A stretch of 14,246 nt of DNA, taken from JBDNIO01 sp041688215. GTDB lineage: Bacteria > Pseudomonadota > Gammaproteobacteria > Nevskiales > Salinisphaeraceae. The translations under genes were made by a program, and so were the position numbers. Of this stretch, positions 1 to 6,484 are shown piece by piece. A model generated the notes under the pieces. The model searched no databases and was not told the DNA's origin. It worked only from the letters and a program-made list of their open reading frames with translations. Each line of letters begins with the position of its first letter. Position 1 is the stretch's first letter. The DNA lies in the NCBI GenBank assembly GCA_041688215.1, contig JBDNIO010000024.1, positions 1 through 14,246 of the forward strand, in the 5' to 3' direction.

Positions 1-40
1 ACAAGCGTTAATACTGCCAGAGGTTCAACACCCTAAACGA

Positions 41-73
41 GACCGGCGCGGCTTTGCTGCGCCGGTCTTTTTT
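41..73 (+). terminator. Rho-independent terminator of an upstream gene
   Basis: A perfect 9-bp inverted repeat (GACCGGCGC at 41-49, GCGCCGGTC at 59-67) with a short loop is followed directly by six T residues at 68-73. This is a textbook intrinsic terminator for a + strand transcript that enters from left of the window. It separates that transcript from the dioxygenase gene starting at 114, which therefore probably has its own promoter in the short 74-113 gap; no convincing -35/-10 pair was found there. Confidence 0.9.
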
Positions 74-113
74 GGTCTATGCTTAGTCAATAACAAAACC
101 AACGTGCATAGCT

Positions 114-1190
114 ATGGCCTACCGCTCCCTTCGCCGACAAACCCTGCATTACTGGGCCCGCCCGCATGCGGGTATTCCACGCGCACCGATCAATAGCCCC
201 GCCGTCTGGAAAGGCGAGCAATTACGCGAATCAGACACATGGCAGGTTACGCTCACGGCAGACGATATACAGGAGCTTCACGCGGCAGTCGCGCAGGCAG
301 AAAACTGCGGGCGCGCACTCGAGGACGTCACGCCGGACGATTTTCCGTTGCCGCGTCTTGCCAGCCGTATCGCTGAATGGCGCGGGGAGGTTAGCCATGG
401 CCGCGGCTTTATACTGATTCGCGGCATACCGGTAAGCGAATGGAGCGAGCGCCACGCCGAGATTTTCTTCTGGTGTTTCGGCCTGCACTTTGGTGTGCCG
501 GGTGCGCAGAATCCGCAGGGCGATCTGCTCGGTCATGTGCGCGATCAGCGCCTCGGTGAGTCCGAAGACGTGCGTTACTACCGCACCAACAAGGAATTGG
601 CGGTACATTGCGACACCGCCGACGTGGTGGGTTTGCTGTGCCTGAAGCCCGCCAAGTCCGGTGGCTTGTCGCGCATCGTGAGTTCGGTCGCGGTCTACAA
701 CGAACTACTTGAGCGTAAGCCGCATCTGGTCGATCGGCTGTTCGAGCCGATGTATTTTGACACCAAGGGCGAGGGCGGCGTACCGGCCTTTCCCGTAGCG
801 CCGTGCCGGTATGCCGATGGCGAACTGCGCAGCTTCTGGCAAAGCGATTATTACCGCAGCGCGCCGCGGTTCAGGCACGTGCCGGATTTAAGCGACGAAG
901 AGCATGAGTTGCTGGATACTTACGACAGCATCGCCAATTCGCCGGAGTTTTATCTGGACATGGACCTGCGGCCCGGCGACGTGCAGCTTTTGTCCAACCA
1001 CACACAACTGCATGCGCGAACAGGATTCGAGAACTGGCCGGAACCCGAGGACCGCCGGCATCTGCTGCGTCTATGGATGTCCTTACCCGAGTCGCAGTCT
1101 GTTGCTCAGCGGCTACGCACTGCGCATAACGGGGTAACTCTGGTTGCCACCATGTTGAAGGAAATGCTGCGCAGCCGGCTTGCAGCCTGA
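114..1190 (+). CDS. TauD/TfdA-like Fe(II)/2-oxoglutarate dioxygenase
   Basis: This 358-residue protein resembles the TauD/TfdA group of non-heme iron enzymes, which couple 2-oxoglutarate decarboxylation to substrate oxidation. The iron triad is visible: an HxD pair at H165 and D167 (context AVHCDTAD) and a distal histidine at about H300 (context QLHARTGF). An arginine near 316-319 (RRHLLRLW) is placed to bind 2-oxoglutarate. The length fits the longer TauD-like proteins often annotated simply as TauD/TfdA family dioxygenase. The substrate cannot be read from the sequence, so no symbol is given. The ATG at 114 lacks a clear Shine-Dalgarno and lies in a 10-bp palindrome (CATAGCTATG, 107-116); homology-like sequence begins near residue 25, so a slightly later start is possible. 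The gene follows an intrinsic terminator and lies 51 bp before the broken membrane protein gene. No signal peptide is seen, so it is probably cytoplasmic. Confidence 0.85.
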   Translation: MAYRSLRRQTLHYWARPHAGIPRAPINSPAVWKGEQLRESDTWQVTLTADDIQELHAAVAQAENCGRALEDVTPDDFPLPRLASRIAEWRGEVSHGRGFILIRGIPVSEWSERHAEIFFWCFGLHFGVPGAQNPQGDLLGHVRDQRLGESEDVRYYRTNKELAVHCDTADVVGLLCLKPAKSGGLSRIVSSVAVYNELLERKPHLVDRLFEPMYFDTKGEGGVPAFPVAPCRYADGELRSFWQSDYYRSAPRFRHVPDLSDEEHELLDTYDSIANSPEFYLDMDLRPGDVQLLSNHTQLHARTGFENWPEPEDRRHLLRLWMSLPESQSVAQRLRTAHNGVTLVATMLKEMLRSRLAA

Positions 1191-1241
1191 AACAAAGCCG
1201 GTCATATTTAGCAAATAACAACTTTATACAAGGAGTGGGGC

Positions 1242-1657
1242 ATGGAGTACGTCAAGGCATTTATCGCCGGATTTGTGGCTACGCTGATTTTTCATCAGGG
1301 GCTATATACGCTTATTTATCTAGCTGATCCGATGGGTCTTTCGGTGCCGTTCAATATGGCCGGCACGCCGCCCCTGGGTATTCCGGCGGTGTTGTCGCTG
1401 GCGTTTTGGGGTGGTGTTTGGGGACTACCGATCTGGTGGCTGATCCGTAACGCGGCCGCTATGCAGTACTGGATTCGGGCCGCTATTCTAGGTGCGATTG
1501 GGCCCAGCGCGGTGGCGATGCTAATCGTATTCCCGGTGAAAGACCTGGACGTAAACGCCAAATCGTGGTTGGCGCGCTGATTCTCAATGCCGCGTGGGGT
1601 ATTGGTGTGGCTTTGTTCATGCGGTTTGCTATGCCAAGCCAGCGTACTCGACTATAG
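1242..1657 (+). pseudogene. Small multi-pass membrane protein, frameshifted
   Basis: The first frame (1242-1580) encodes 112 residues with about three hydrophobic segments (around residues 5-25, 45-68 and 78-98). It starts at an ATG with a good AGGAG Shine-Dalgarno seven bases upstream. After FPVKDLD the frame becomes hydrophilic and stops at 1580. The frame shifted by two continues at once with GRKRQIVVGALILNAAWG and a further hydrophobic segment to MRFAMPSQRTRL, ending at TAG 1655-1657. This is the expected fourth transmembrane helix, so an intact gene would encode about 138 residues. The shift lies between about 1535 and 1560. It may be a real mutation or a sequencing or assembly error. 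I recognise it only as a conserved hypothetical inner-membrane protein type; the function is unknown. It sits between the dioxygenase gene and a truncated DUF4382 gene. Confidence 0.7.
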
Positions 1658-1710
1658 ACTTCAGGGCATCCAATAAAATGCCGATAACCTGAATAAGCTA
1701 TAGTGCCCAC

Positions 1711-2271
1711 CAAATAGATTTTCAGTTGCGCCAGGCCCTGGTGCAGCCGCCGGGTCAGGGCGGCGCGTACTTTCTAAGACCTTCCTTGCGGCTTATTAAC
1801 AACGTTGAAGTGGGTACGATCGTGGGTACCGTGGCCTCGACTTTGGTTAGCGACGCCACCTGCAGCAGCAACGACTTGGCGGCCAACGAAGGCGCGGGCG
1901 AGGGTAATGCGGTTTATCTTTACGCCAATGCGGACGCGAGTGCTGGTGATGTTAAGGTGGATGACGATGGCGAGCCTGATCATCCGGCCGAAGTCGCTGG
2001 CAATGGTGATGATAGCGACGGCGACCTCGATGAGGTCAATCCGATAACGGTAGCGAATGTAAGATTAAACAGCAATACCGGTAATTATGAATACACTCTG
2101 GGTTTTGTCGCCGAGGGTAGTTATACCATTGCGTTTACCTGTCAGTCGCTTACCGATGAACCCGGCACGGATGAGGCCACCCTATTCGTGCAACCCACGA
2201 ATGTCTCGGTGAATGCCAGCCTAACTACAACCCAAAACTTTTCTGCTCAACCGGTTGCCGCGTCGCAGTAG
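1711..2271 (+). pseudogene. DUF4382 protein, N-terminal part missing
   Basis: The open frame runs from just after a stop at 1690-1692 to TAG at 2269-2271. Its sequence begins in the middle of a domain: IDFQLRQALVQPPGQ, then YFLRPSLRLINN and VGTIVGTV. From memory of the family, these match the C-terminal half of DUF4382 lipoproteins, where they follow roughly 150-180 residues including a lipoprotein signal. None of that upstream part is present; only about 50 bp separates this point from the end of the broken membrane gene. The rest is a secreted-type, Asp/Gly-rich beta domain (DGEPDHPAEV, NSNTGNYEYTLGF, YTIAFTCQSL). The only start candidate near the domain is a TTG at 1726 without a convincing Shine-Dalgarno. 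I infer a 5'-truncated, probably unexpressed relic. It could alternatively be a short cytoplasmic product from the TTG, but without export that makes little sense for this family. Confidence 0.7.
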
Positions 2272-2301
2272 GATCTGAGTTTGCCCAGGCAAGAGGCTAT
2301 T

Positions 2302-2320
2302 AAAAGCGGGCTAAGGCCCG
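2302..2320 (-). terminator. Left half of a split bidirectional terminator
   Basis: Read on the - strand, this is a CGGGC/GCCCG stem with a 4-base CTTA loop followed by CTTTTA. It is the surviving left copy of a terminator that ended both the + strand DUF4382 relic and the - strand acetyltransferase gene before the 146-bp element was inserted. Joining the left arm (AAAAGCGGGC, 2302-2311) to the right arm (GCCCGCTTTT, 2473-2482) around a TAAG loop restores a perfect 10-bp palindrome. For - strand transcripts this copy still has both a stem and a short T run, but they must first read through the element. Confidence 0.65.
2309..2319. repeat. Target-site duplication, left copy
   Basis: The 11-bp sequence GGCTAAGGCCC abuts the left end of the inserted element and is repeated exactly at 2466-2476 on the other side. 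It is the central part of the original terminator (half-stem, loop, half-stem). Direct repeats of about 9-13 bp are known for IS4-family transposition. Confidence 0.8.
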
Positions 2321-2465
2321 AATGGCACTTACTTTAGCGTCAAGCAATCGATTCAGCGTTCAACCGATCGTCAGAGAATCAATTGCTGTAGGGCAAGTCT
2401 GCGACTTGCTTGGCAAGCGGCACGCTTGCCCTACACATGGAATCACTCTTAAGTAAGTGCCATTC
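2320..2465. mobile_element. 146-bp MITE-like element with 15-bp terminal inverted repeats
   Basis: The element begins with GAATGGCACTTACTT (2320-2334) and ends with its exact reverse complement (2451-2465), and is bounded by identical 11-bp direct repeats. It has no coding capacity, so it must have been moved by a transposase supplied from elsewhere; the duplication length suggests an IS4-family enzyme (inference). Inside are further inverted repeats: AGCAATCGATTC (2343-2354) with GAATCAATTGCT (2376-2387), 11 of 12 pairs, and TGTAGGGCAAG (2387-2397) with CTTGCCCTACA (2425-2435). Within the latter are two smaller hairpins: GCAAGT/ACTTGC (2393-2409) and GGCAAGCG/CGCTTGCC (2412-2430). The whole could fold into a branched RNA or cruciform DNA. 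It lies in the loop of a former terminator between convergent genes. Confidence 0.8.
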
Positions 2466-2485
2466 GGCTAAGGCCCGCTTTTTTT
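2466..2485 (+). terminator. Right half of the split terminator, with target-site duplication
   Basis: Positions 2466-2476 are the second copy of the 11-bp target duplication GGCTAAGGCCC. It is followed by GC and seven T residues (2479-2485), the T-tract of the original + strand terminator. After the insertion only a 3-bp GGC/GCC stem can form next to the T-tract, so local termination on the + strand should be weakened. The left arm at 2302-2311 can still pair with 2473-2482 if the element folds up between them. The TAG stop codon of the acetyltransferase gene lies at 2468-2470, inside the terminator loop. Confidence 0.55.
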
Positions 2486-3130
2486 ATCGCTTAGCACCTG
2501 CGAGAAAACGCTGCTCGCACGCGCAATAGCGGCCTCGCAGGCGTGGCGGATCATCGCGCTAAGCAGTTGATAGCGCGCGCGGTCGCGGCCAGGTAATTCC
2601 ACGTCAGCGGTAAGCACACCCTGACCCTCTGCGTGAAAAGTGGCGCCGGCGTTTTTAAGCATCTCGCGCATGGGCTGATTGTCGTTAAGTAAAGAGGCCC
2701 TGAATGTTGTTATGCCATGCTCCGCTGCGGTGGTGCTGAGCAACGCGAGCAAAAGCGTACCGAGGCCTCGGCCCTGATAGTCATCAATGACGGCTACCGC
2801 GGGCTCAGCAATATGCGCATGTTTGGGGATGCGCACATAACGCGCCACGGCGATGCCGGGTTCGCCCACCTCCTCCAGCGCGAATGCCGCCCAGGCGAAA
2901 TGGTTGTCGTAGTCGATTTCAGTCAGGTAGCTCAGGCGCTCATCAGAAAGATGATCCATCGCCGCCATGAAACGACGGTAGCGTGATTCCGGCGACAGGC
3001 GGGCCAGGCCGTCACTGATATTCTGTTTGTCGGTGGGGGCGATCGGACGCAGACAGATACGCGTGCCATCACGCAGCGAAACAGCGCGCGTATGGTTTTG
3101 TACAAACCCGGAAATGTCACCGGCTTGCAA
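2468..3130 (-). CDS. GNAT-family N-acetyltransferase
   Basis: About 220 residues. The core has the GNAT signature: a beta strand followed by the acetyl-CoA pyrophosphate loop QGRGLG (about residues 119-124, context DDYQGRGLGTLLL), and an N-terminal stretch LRPIAPTDK ... LSPESRYRRFM. The latter is typical of stand-alone relatives of the GNAT domain found in Pat-type protein acetyltransferases. The substrate is unknown. The frame is open up to 3220, but that start would lie inside the cold-shock gene terminator. I prefer the TTG at 3130, which has GGAG (complement of 3138-3141) seven bases upstream; no ATG fits before the domain. The stop codon lies in the split terminator loop and is unchanged by the insertion, because the target duplication preserves it. 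The gene is co-oriented with the cold-shock gene but separated from it by a terminator, so it is probably transcribed independently. Confidence 0.8.
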   Translation of the reverse strand: MQAGDISGFVQNHTRAVSLRDGTRICLRPIAPTDKQNISDGLARLSPESRYRRFMAAMDHLSDERLSYLTEIDYDNHFAWAAFALEEVGEPGIAVARYVRIPKHAHIAEPAVAVIDDYQGRGLGTLLLALLSTTAAEHGITTFRASLLNDNQPMREMLKNAGATFHAEGQGVLTADVELPGRDRARYQLLSAMIRHACEAAIARASSVFSQVLSDKKSGP

Positions 3131-3150
3131 CCGATTACTCCATTGGAACA

Positions 3151-3170
3151 AGGGGTTTAGTCTAACCCCT
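3151..3170. promoter_or_regulatory. Perfect dyad upstream of the acetyltransferase RBS
   Basis: AGGGGTT (3151-3157) and AACCCCT (3164-3170) flank a 6-base loop. It lies 20 bases upstream of the proposed TTG start of the acetyltransferase gene and downstream of the cold-shock terminator. It could be an operator or a leader hairpin. No function is shown by the sequence beyond the symmetry. Confidence 0.35.
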
Positions 3171-3200
3171 GGAAAATCCAGTGCCCAATAACCAGCACCC

Positions 3201-3231
3201 AATAAAAAGCCCCGGCGCAAGGCCGGGGCTT
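3201..3231 (-). terminator. Rho-independent terminator of the cold-shock gene
   Basis: On the - strand, a perfect 10-bp GC-rich stem (AAGCCCCGGC, complement of 3222-3231, with GCCGGGGCTT, complement of 3207-3216) and a 5-base loop are followed by a run of T residues (complement of 3201-3208, broken once by A). It lies 22 bp past the stop codon of the cold-shock gene and is the reason for rejecting the long N-terminus of the acetyltransferase frame. Confidence 0.9.
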
Positions 3232-3253
3232 CCTATTTCGAATTCGATCCGAC

Positions 3254-3466
3254 TTAGGCGGGGCGAATATTCGAAGCCTGTGGGCCCTTCGGGCTTTGGG
3301 TAATTTCGAACTCAACCTGCTGGCCTTCGTTCAAGGATTTGAAACCCGAGCCTTCGATTTCGTTGGCATGGGCAAACACGTCCTTACTGCCGTCGGCTGG
3401 GGTAATGAAACCATAACCTTTGGAGTCATTAAACCATTTAACGGTTCCGCTAATTCTCTCAGACAT
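3254..3466 (-). CDS. CspA-family cold-shock protein
   Basis: A 70-residue single cold-shock domain, the usual length for the family. RNP1 is KGYGFI (residues 16-21) and RNP2 is VFAHA (30-34), where the more common form is VFVHF. The aromatic surface [14 protein letters not shown] is intact. These proteins bind single-stranded RNA and DNA and melt mRNA secondary structure, either in the cold or constitutively. The ATG at 3466 is chosen because GAGG lies eight bases upstream and [12 protein letters not shown] is the usual beginning; an in-frame ATG at 3487 precedes that Shine-Dalgarno and sits within TATAATG, so it is unlikely to be used. The stop is followed by a strong terminator. Which csp paralogue it is cannot be decided from this window. 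Confidence 0.93.
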   Translation of the reverse strand: MSERISGTVKWFNDSKGYGFITPADGSKDVFAHANEIEGSGFKSLNEGQQVEFEITQSPKGPQASNIRPA

Positions 3467-3620
3467 TCTACGTTCCTCAATAAACATTATAACTAAACAA
3501 ACACACGGAAAAACCCGTGCTTACACAAACGATCAAGAAACGTGGCTGAGTGGACGAGACACCGTCTGACGACGGGCTTGGACTACCGCAGTGGACACGG
3601 CTTGAAACGACTGCGTGGGC

Positions 3621-3651
3621 AGTATACGCACTTTTTGGGGCCATTGCGCAA
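3621..3651 (-). promoter_or_regulatory. Candidate cold-shock gene promoter with long leader
   Basis: Read on the - strand, TTGCGC (complement of 3646-3651) and TATACT (complement of 3621-3626) are separated by 19 bp, longer than ideal. Transcription from here would give a 5' leader of about 145 nt before the ATG at 3466. That is the range known for E. coli cspA, whose long leader is a cold-responsive RNA element. A second candidate is TATAAT just before 3487, which would give a very short leader and has no clear -35. Both are tentative. Confidence 0.3.
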
Positions 3652-3697
3652 GTTCCGGGCAAGCGCAAGCCTTGATTAACCGTGGCTTGGGCCAGGC

Positions 3698-4549
3698 TTA
3701 ACGGATAGCCTGCAGCTGCTTTTGCAGAAATGCCGGTTGCGCGAACGCCCCGTTGTGGATGGCCGGGGTGTAATACTGCAGGTCCATATCGTCGGTGCTG
3801 GCCGGCACCTTGAGCGGGCCATTATCACGTTGCGCCAGGCTGGCCGACCACCAGCCGGTCGGGTAAACGGGCTGGGGGAAACTCAGAACATGGCTGGCCG
3901 CAAACCCGACTTCCTGCATGGCGGTGTGCATGGAAACGATTAAAGGGGTGTGCACCAGCGGGGATTCGCTTTGCTGCACGAACAGCCCGCCGGGGCGCAG
4001 CGCGCGTTTGCATTCCTTGTAGAAAGCCTTATTGAATAAGCCTTCGGCGGGGCCGATAGGGTCGGTGCTGTCGACTATGATCAGGTCCAGGCTTGCGTCT
4101 GCCGCGGCCTGCATCCAGGCGATGCCGTCATCAAAAACCAGTTCAGCACGCGGGTCGTTATTGGCGCTGCACAGTTCCGGGAAGTACTTTTCCGCCACGC
4201 GGGTGACGCGTTCATCAATTTCAATCTGGGTGACGCTTTCTACGCTGGCGTGTTTACACACCTCGCGCAGGGTGCCGCAATCGCCGCCGCCGATAATAAC
4301 AACATCCTTTGCGCTGCCGTGGGCGAAAAGCGCGGGGTGGGTCATCATTTCGTGGTACACGAAGTTGTCGCGTGCGGTGAGCATGATGTACCCGTCGATG
4401 ACCATCAGATTTCCGAAATCGCGGGTCGCATAGACTTCGATGCGCTGATACTGGCTTTGTTCCTCGTGCAGTTTTTCGCCCAGGCGCAGAGAGAATGCGG
4501 TGCCGATTTCCTCGGCAGCCTCCGTAAACCAGTTATTGTCTAGTACCAT
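3698..4549 (-). CDS. speE: Spermidine synthase (polyamine aminopropyltransferase)
   Basis: A 283-residue protein that transfers an aminopropyl group from decarboxylated S-adenosylmethionine to putrescine, giving spermidine and methylthioadenosine. Family motifs are all present: the N-terminal beta domain ending in MVIDGYIMLTARDNFVYHEMM, with conserved YHE at 65-67; the nucleotide-binding loop GGGDCGTLREV (87-97); and the catalytic DSTDPIGPAEGLF (160-172) with D160 and D163. The length matches bacterial SpeE. The ATG at 4549 (MVLDNNWFTE) is chosen over the longer frame to 4612 because WFTE is the normal N-terminus and the longer start would leave almost no room for promoters before the divergent speA. 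The Shine-Dalgarno is weak (GGA nine bases upstream). No speD was seen nearby, so decarboxylated SAM must come from a gene elsewhere. No clear terminator follows the stop. Confidence 0.95.
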   Translation of the reverse strand: MVLDNNWFTEAAEEIGTAFSLRLGEKLHEEQSQYQRIEVYATRDFGNLMVIDGYIMLTARDNFVYHEMMTHPALFAHGSAKDVVIIGGGDCGTLREVCKHASVESVTQIEIDERVTRVAEKYFPELCSANNDPRAELVFDDGIAWMQAAADASLDLIIVDSTDPIGPAEGLFNKAFYKECKRALRPGGLFVQQSESPLVHTPLIVSMHTAMQEVGFAASHVLSFPQPVYPTGWWSASLAQRDNGPLKVPASTDDMDLQYYTPAIHNGAFAQPAFLQKQLQAIR

Positions 4550-4593
4550 TGCGATTTTTCCGGCGTAGCCCAAAATTCCAAAACGGGCGCGAG

Positions 4594-4601
4594 AGTATAA
4601 A
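4594..4601. promoter_or_regulatory. Overlapping divergent -10 candidates of speA and speE
   Basis: In the 84-bp gap between the divergent speE and speA starts, the sequence AGTATAAA reads TATAAA on the + strand (4596-4601) and TATACT on the - strand (complement of 4594-4599). Both resemble -10 boxes pointing to their respective genes. No good -35 hexamer was found on either side, so this is tentative. If correct, the two promoters would compete for one site. Confidence 0.3.
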
Positions 4602-4633
4602 GGCCAATGCAAACTTCAGGGAAGCTCTAATCC

Positions 4634-6484
4634 ATGCGTAACGAAAAAAACAGTGACTCGTGGACGGCTGGCGACAGCGCCGGCCTGTACCGGGTACAGG
4701 CGTGGGGCGAGGGCTATTTTGGCGTCCATGACAACGGCGCGGCCCTGGCATGGCCGCGCCAAAATGGCCAGCAAGTCGATTTACGCGAAGTGGCCGATGC
4801 GCTGGAAGAAAACGGATTACGACTGCCCGTGCTGGTGCGTTTTACCGATGTGCTCGGCGACCGCGTAAAACGCCTGTGTGCCGCTTTCGATGCGGCCTGT
4901 GCGCAGACGGATTACCGTGGCAAATACACCGCCGTTTACCCGGTAAAGGTGAATCAGCAGCGCACCGTGGTGGAACATCTGCTGCGTTTTGGGAATCAGC
5001 GCATTGGGCTGGAGGCCGGCAGCAAACCGGAGCTTATGGCGGTATTAGGGCTGACGCCGCCGGGGCGCACAATTGTCTGCAATGGCTACAAGGACAGCAC
5101 TTTTATAAGATTGGCGCTGGCGGGCCAGCAGTTCGGTCATCGGGTTTTCCTGGTGGTGGAAAAGCCATCCGAGATTACCGATATTCTGGCCCTGTCGAAG
5201 GAACTCGGACTTTCCCCACGTATCGGATTGCGGGTACGACTGTCCAGCGTGGCAGCCGGACATTGGCAGAATACCGGCGGCGACAAGGCCAAGTTCGGCC
5301 TGACCGCTGGCCAGGTTGTCGATGTGGTCGAACAACTGCGCGCCGCCGATGCGCTCGAGTGTTTGCATATGCTGCATGTGCATATTGGCTCACAGGTTGC
5401 GGATAGCGCCGCGCTGGCGCGCGCGATGACCGAGACCGCAAGCGTGTATCGCGCGCTACGCAAATTGGGCGCGCCGGTAGATTGCGTGGACGTGGGCGGC
5501 GGCCTGGCCGTGGATTACGAAGGCCGGCGCGCTACCAGTTTCTGTTCCATGAATTATGGTCTCGAAGACTACGCCCGGATTGTGGTCGAGACGCTGCACA
5601 ATATCTGCGAAACCAGCGACCTGCCGCACCCGGAAATCATTAGCGAGTCGGGGCGCGCGATGACCGCGCACCACGCGGTTCTGCTAACCGAGGTTATTGA
5701 TGCCGAACGCATGGAAGATGGGTTTGAGGACTTGGCCGATGCGGGCAGCACCGACCCGGTAGCCGACTACGAGGCCACGCTGAAACACATCCAGGCGACC
5801 CAGGCTGCATTCATACAAGGCGATATAGACCTGCCTGAACGCGCCCGCATCGAACGCATTGCCTACCAGCGATTGCAACAGCTCGAACGGGCGCTGTCCG
5901 AAGACAACCCCGAACAGCGTCCCAGTTTAACGAACCTGCGCGAGCGTTTGGCCGATAAATACTTCTGCAATTTTTCGGTATTTCAGTCGGTGCCCGATGT
6001 ATGGGCGCTGGACCAGATTTTTCCTGTAATGCCTATAGAGCGGCTCGACGAACGTCCGGACCGGCGCGTGCGCTTATGCGATCTTACTTGTGATTCGGAC
6101 GGCCGCATGGACCGCTACGTGGACGACGCCGGGCTGGACAGCAGTCTGCCGCTGCACAACCTGAACACGGGCGAGCGCTACCGTCTGGGCATATTCCTGG
6201 TCGGTGCCTACCAGGAAAACCTGGGCGATATGCACAACATGTTTGGCGACACCGATGCGGTAAATGTGGAGCTGGACGACAGCGAACGCGGTTGGCGTTT
6301 TACCGAGGCCGAACTCGGCGACCGCGCCGATGAGTTACTGCGCTACGTACACTTTGAGCCGGAGGCCCTGCGCGCCACCTATCGCGAAAAACTGGACAAT
6401 GCGGGGCTTGACGCTGAGGCCTATGCCCAATGCATCAGCCTGCTGGACGAGGGTTTATCCGGCTACACCTATTTGCTCGATTAA
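4634..6484 (+). CDS. speA: Biosynthetic arginine decarboxylase
   Basis: A 616-residue PLP enzyme of the alanine-racemase-fold (group IV) decarboxylases, close to the usual SpeA length of about 630-660. It converts arginine to agmatine and CO2, the first step of the arginine route to putrescine. Visible landmarks are the PLP-binding lysine K105 in YPVKVNQQ, HVHIGSQ (248-254), the phosphate-binding GGGLAVDYEG (288-297), ESGRAMTAHH (338-347) and the catalytic-cysteine motif CDLTCDSDG (482-490, C486). The segment QSVPDVWALDQIFP (451-464) is also typical. The ATG at 4634 has AGGGAAG about nine bases upstream. The gene diverges from speE, which acts later in the same pathway; agmatinase or the agmatine deiminase route is not in this window. 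Its TAA stop overlaps the stop of the convergent DUF748 gene. Confidence 0.96.
   Translation: MRNEKNSDSWTAGDSAGLYRVQAWGEGYFGVHDNGAALAWPRQNGQQVDLREVADALEENGLRLPVLVRFTDVLGDRVKRLCAAFDAACAQTDYRGKYTAVYPVKVNQQRTVVEHLLRFGNQRIGLEAGSKPELMAVLGLTPPGRTIVCNGYKDSTFIRLALAGQQFGHRVFLVVEKPSEITDILALSKELGLSPRIGLRVRLSSVAAGHWQNTGGDKAKFGLTAGQVVDVVEQLRAADALECLHMLHVHIGSQVADSAALARAMTETASVYRALRKLGAPVDCVDVGGGLAVDYEGRRATSFCSMNYGLEDYARIVVETLHNICETSDLPHPEIISESGRAMTAHHAVLLTEVIDAERMEDGFEDLADAGSTDPVADYEATLKHIQATQAAFIQGDIDLPERARIERIAYQRLQQLERALSEDNPEQRPSLTNLRERLADKYFCNFSVFQSVPDVWALDQIFPVMPIERLDERPDRRVRLCDLTCDSDGRMDRYVDDAGLDSSLPLHNLNTGERYRLGIFLVGAYQENLGDMHNMFGDTDAVNVELDDSERGWRFTEAELGDRADELLRYVHFEPEALRATYREKLDNAGLDAEAYAQCISLLDEGLSGYTYLLD

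Noticed and set aside
1175..1201. CCGGCTT/AAGCCGG hairpin at the end of the dioxygenase gene
   Set aside because: A 7-bp stem with a 13-base loop and no T-run; it overlaps the stop codon. Not good enough to call a terminator.
3131..3220. Longer N-terminus of the acetyltransferase from a TTG at 3220
   Set aside because: It would place the start inside the cold-shock terminator hairpin and has no Shine-Dalgarno; the TTG at 3130 has GGAG at ideal spacing.
4550..4612. Longer N-terminus of SpeE from 4612
   Set aside because: The extra 21 residues are not like SpeE, and the start would leave almost no promoter space before speA.
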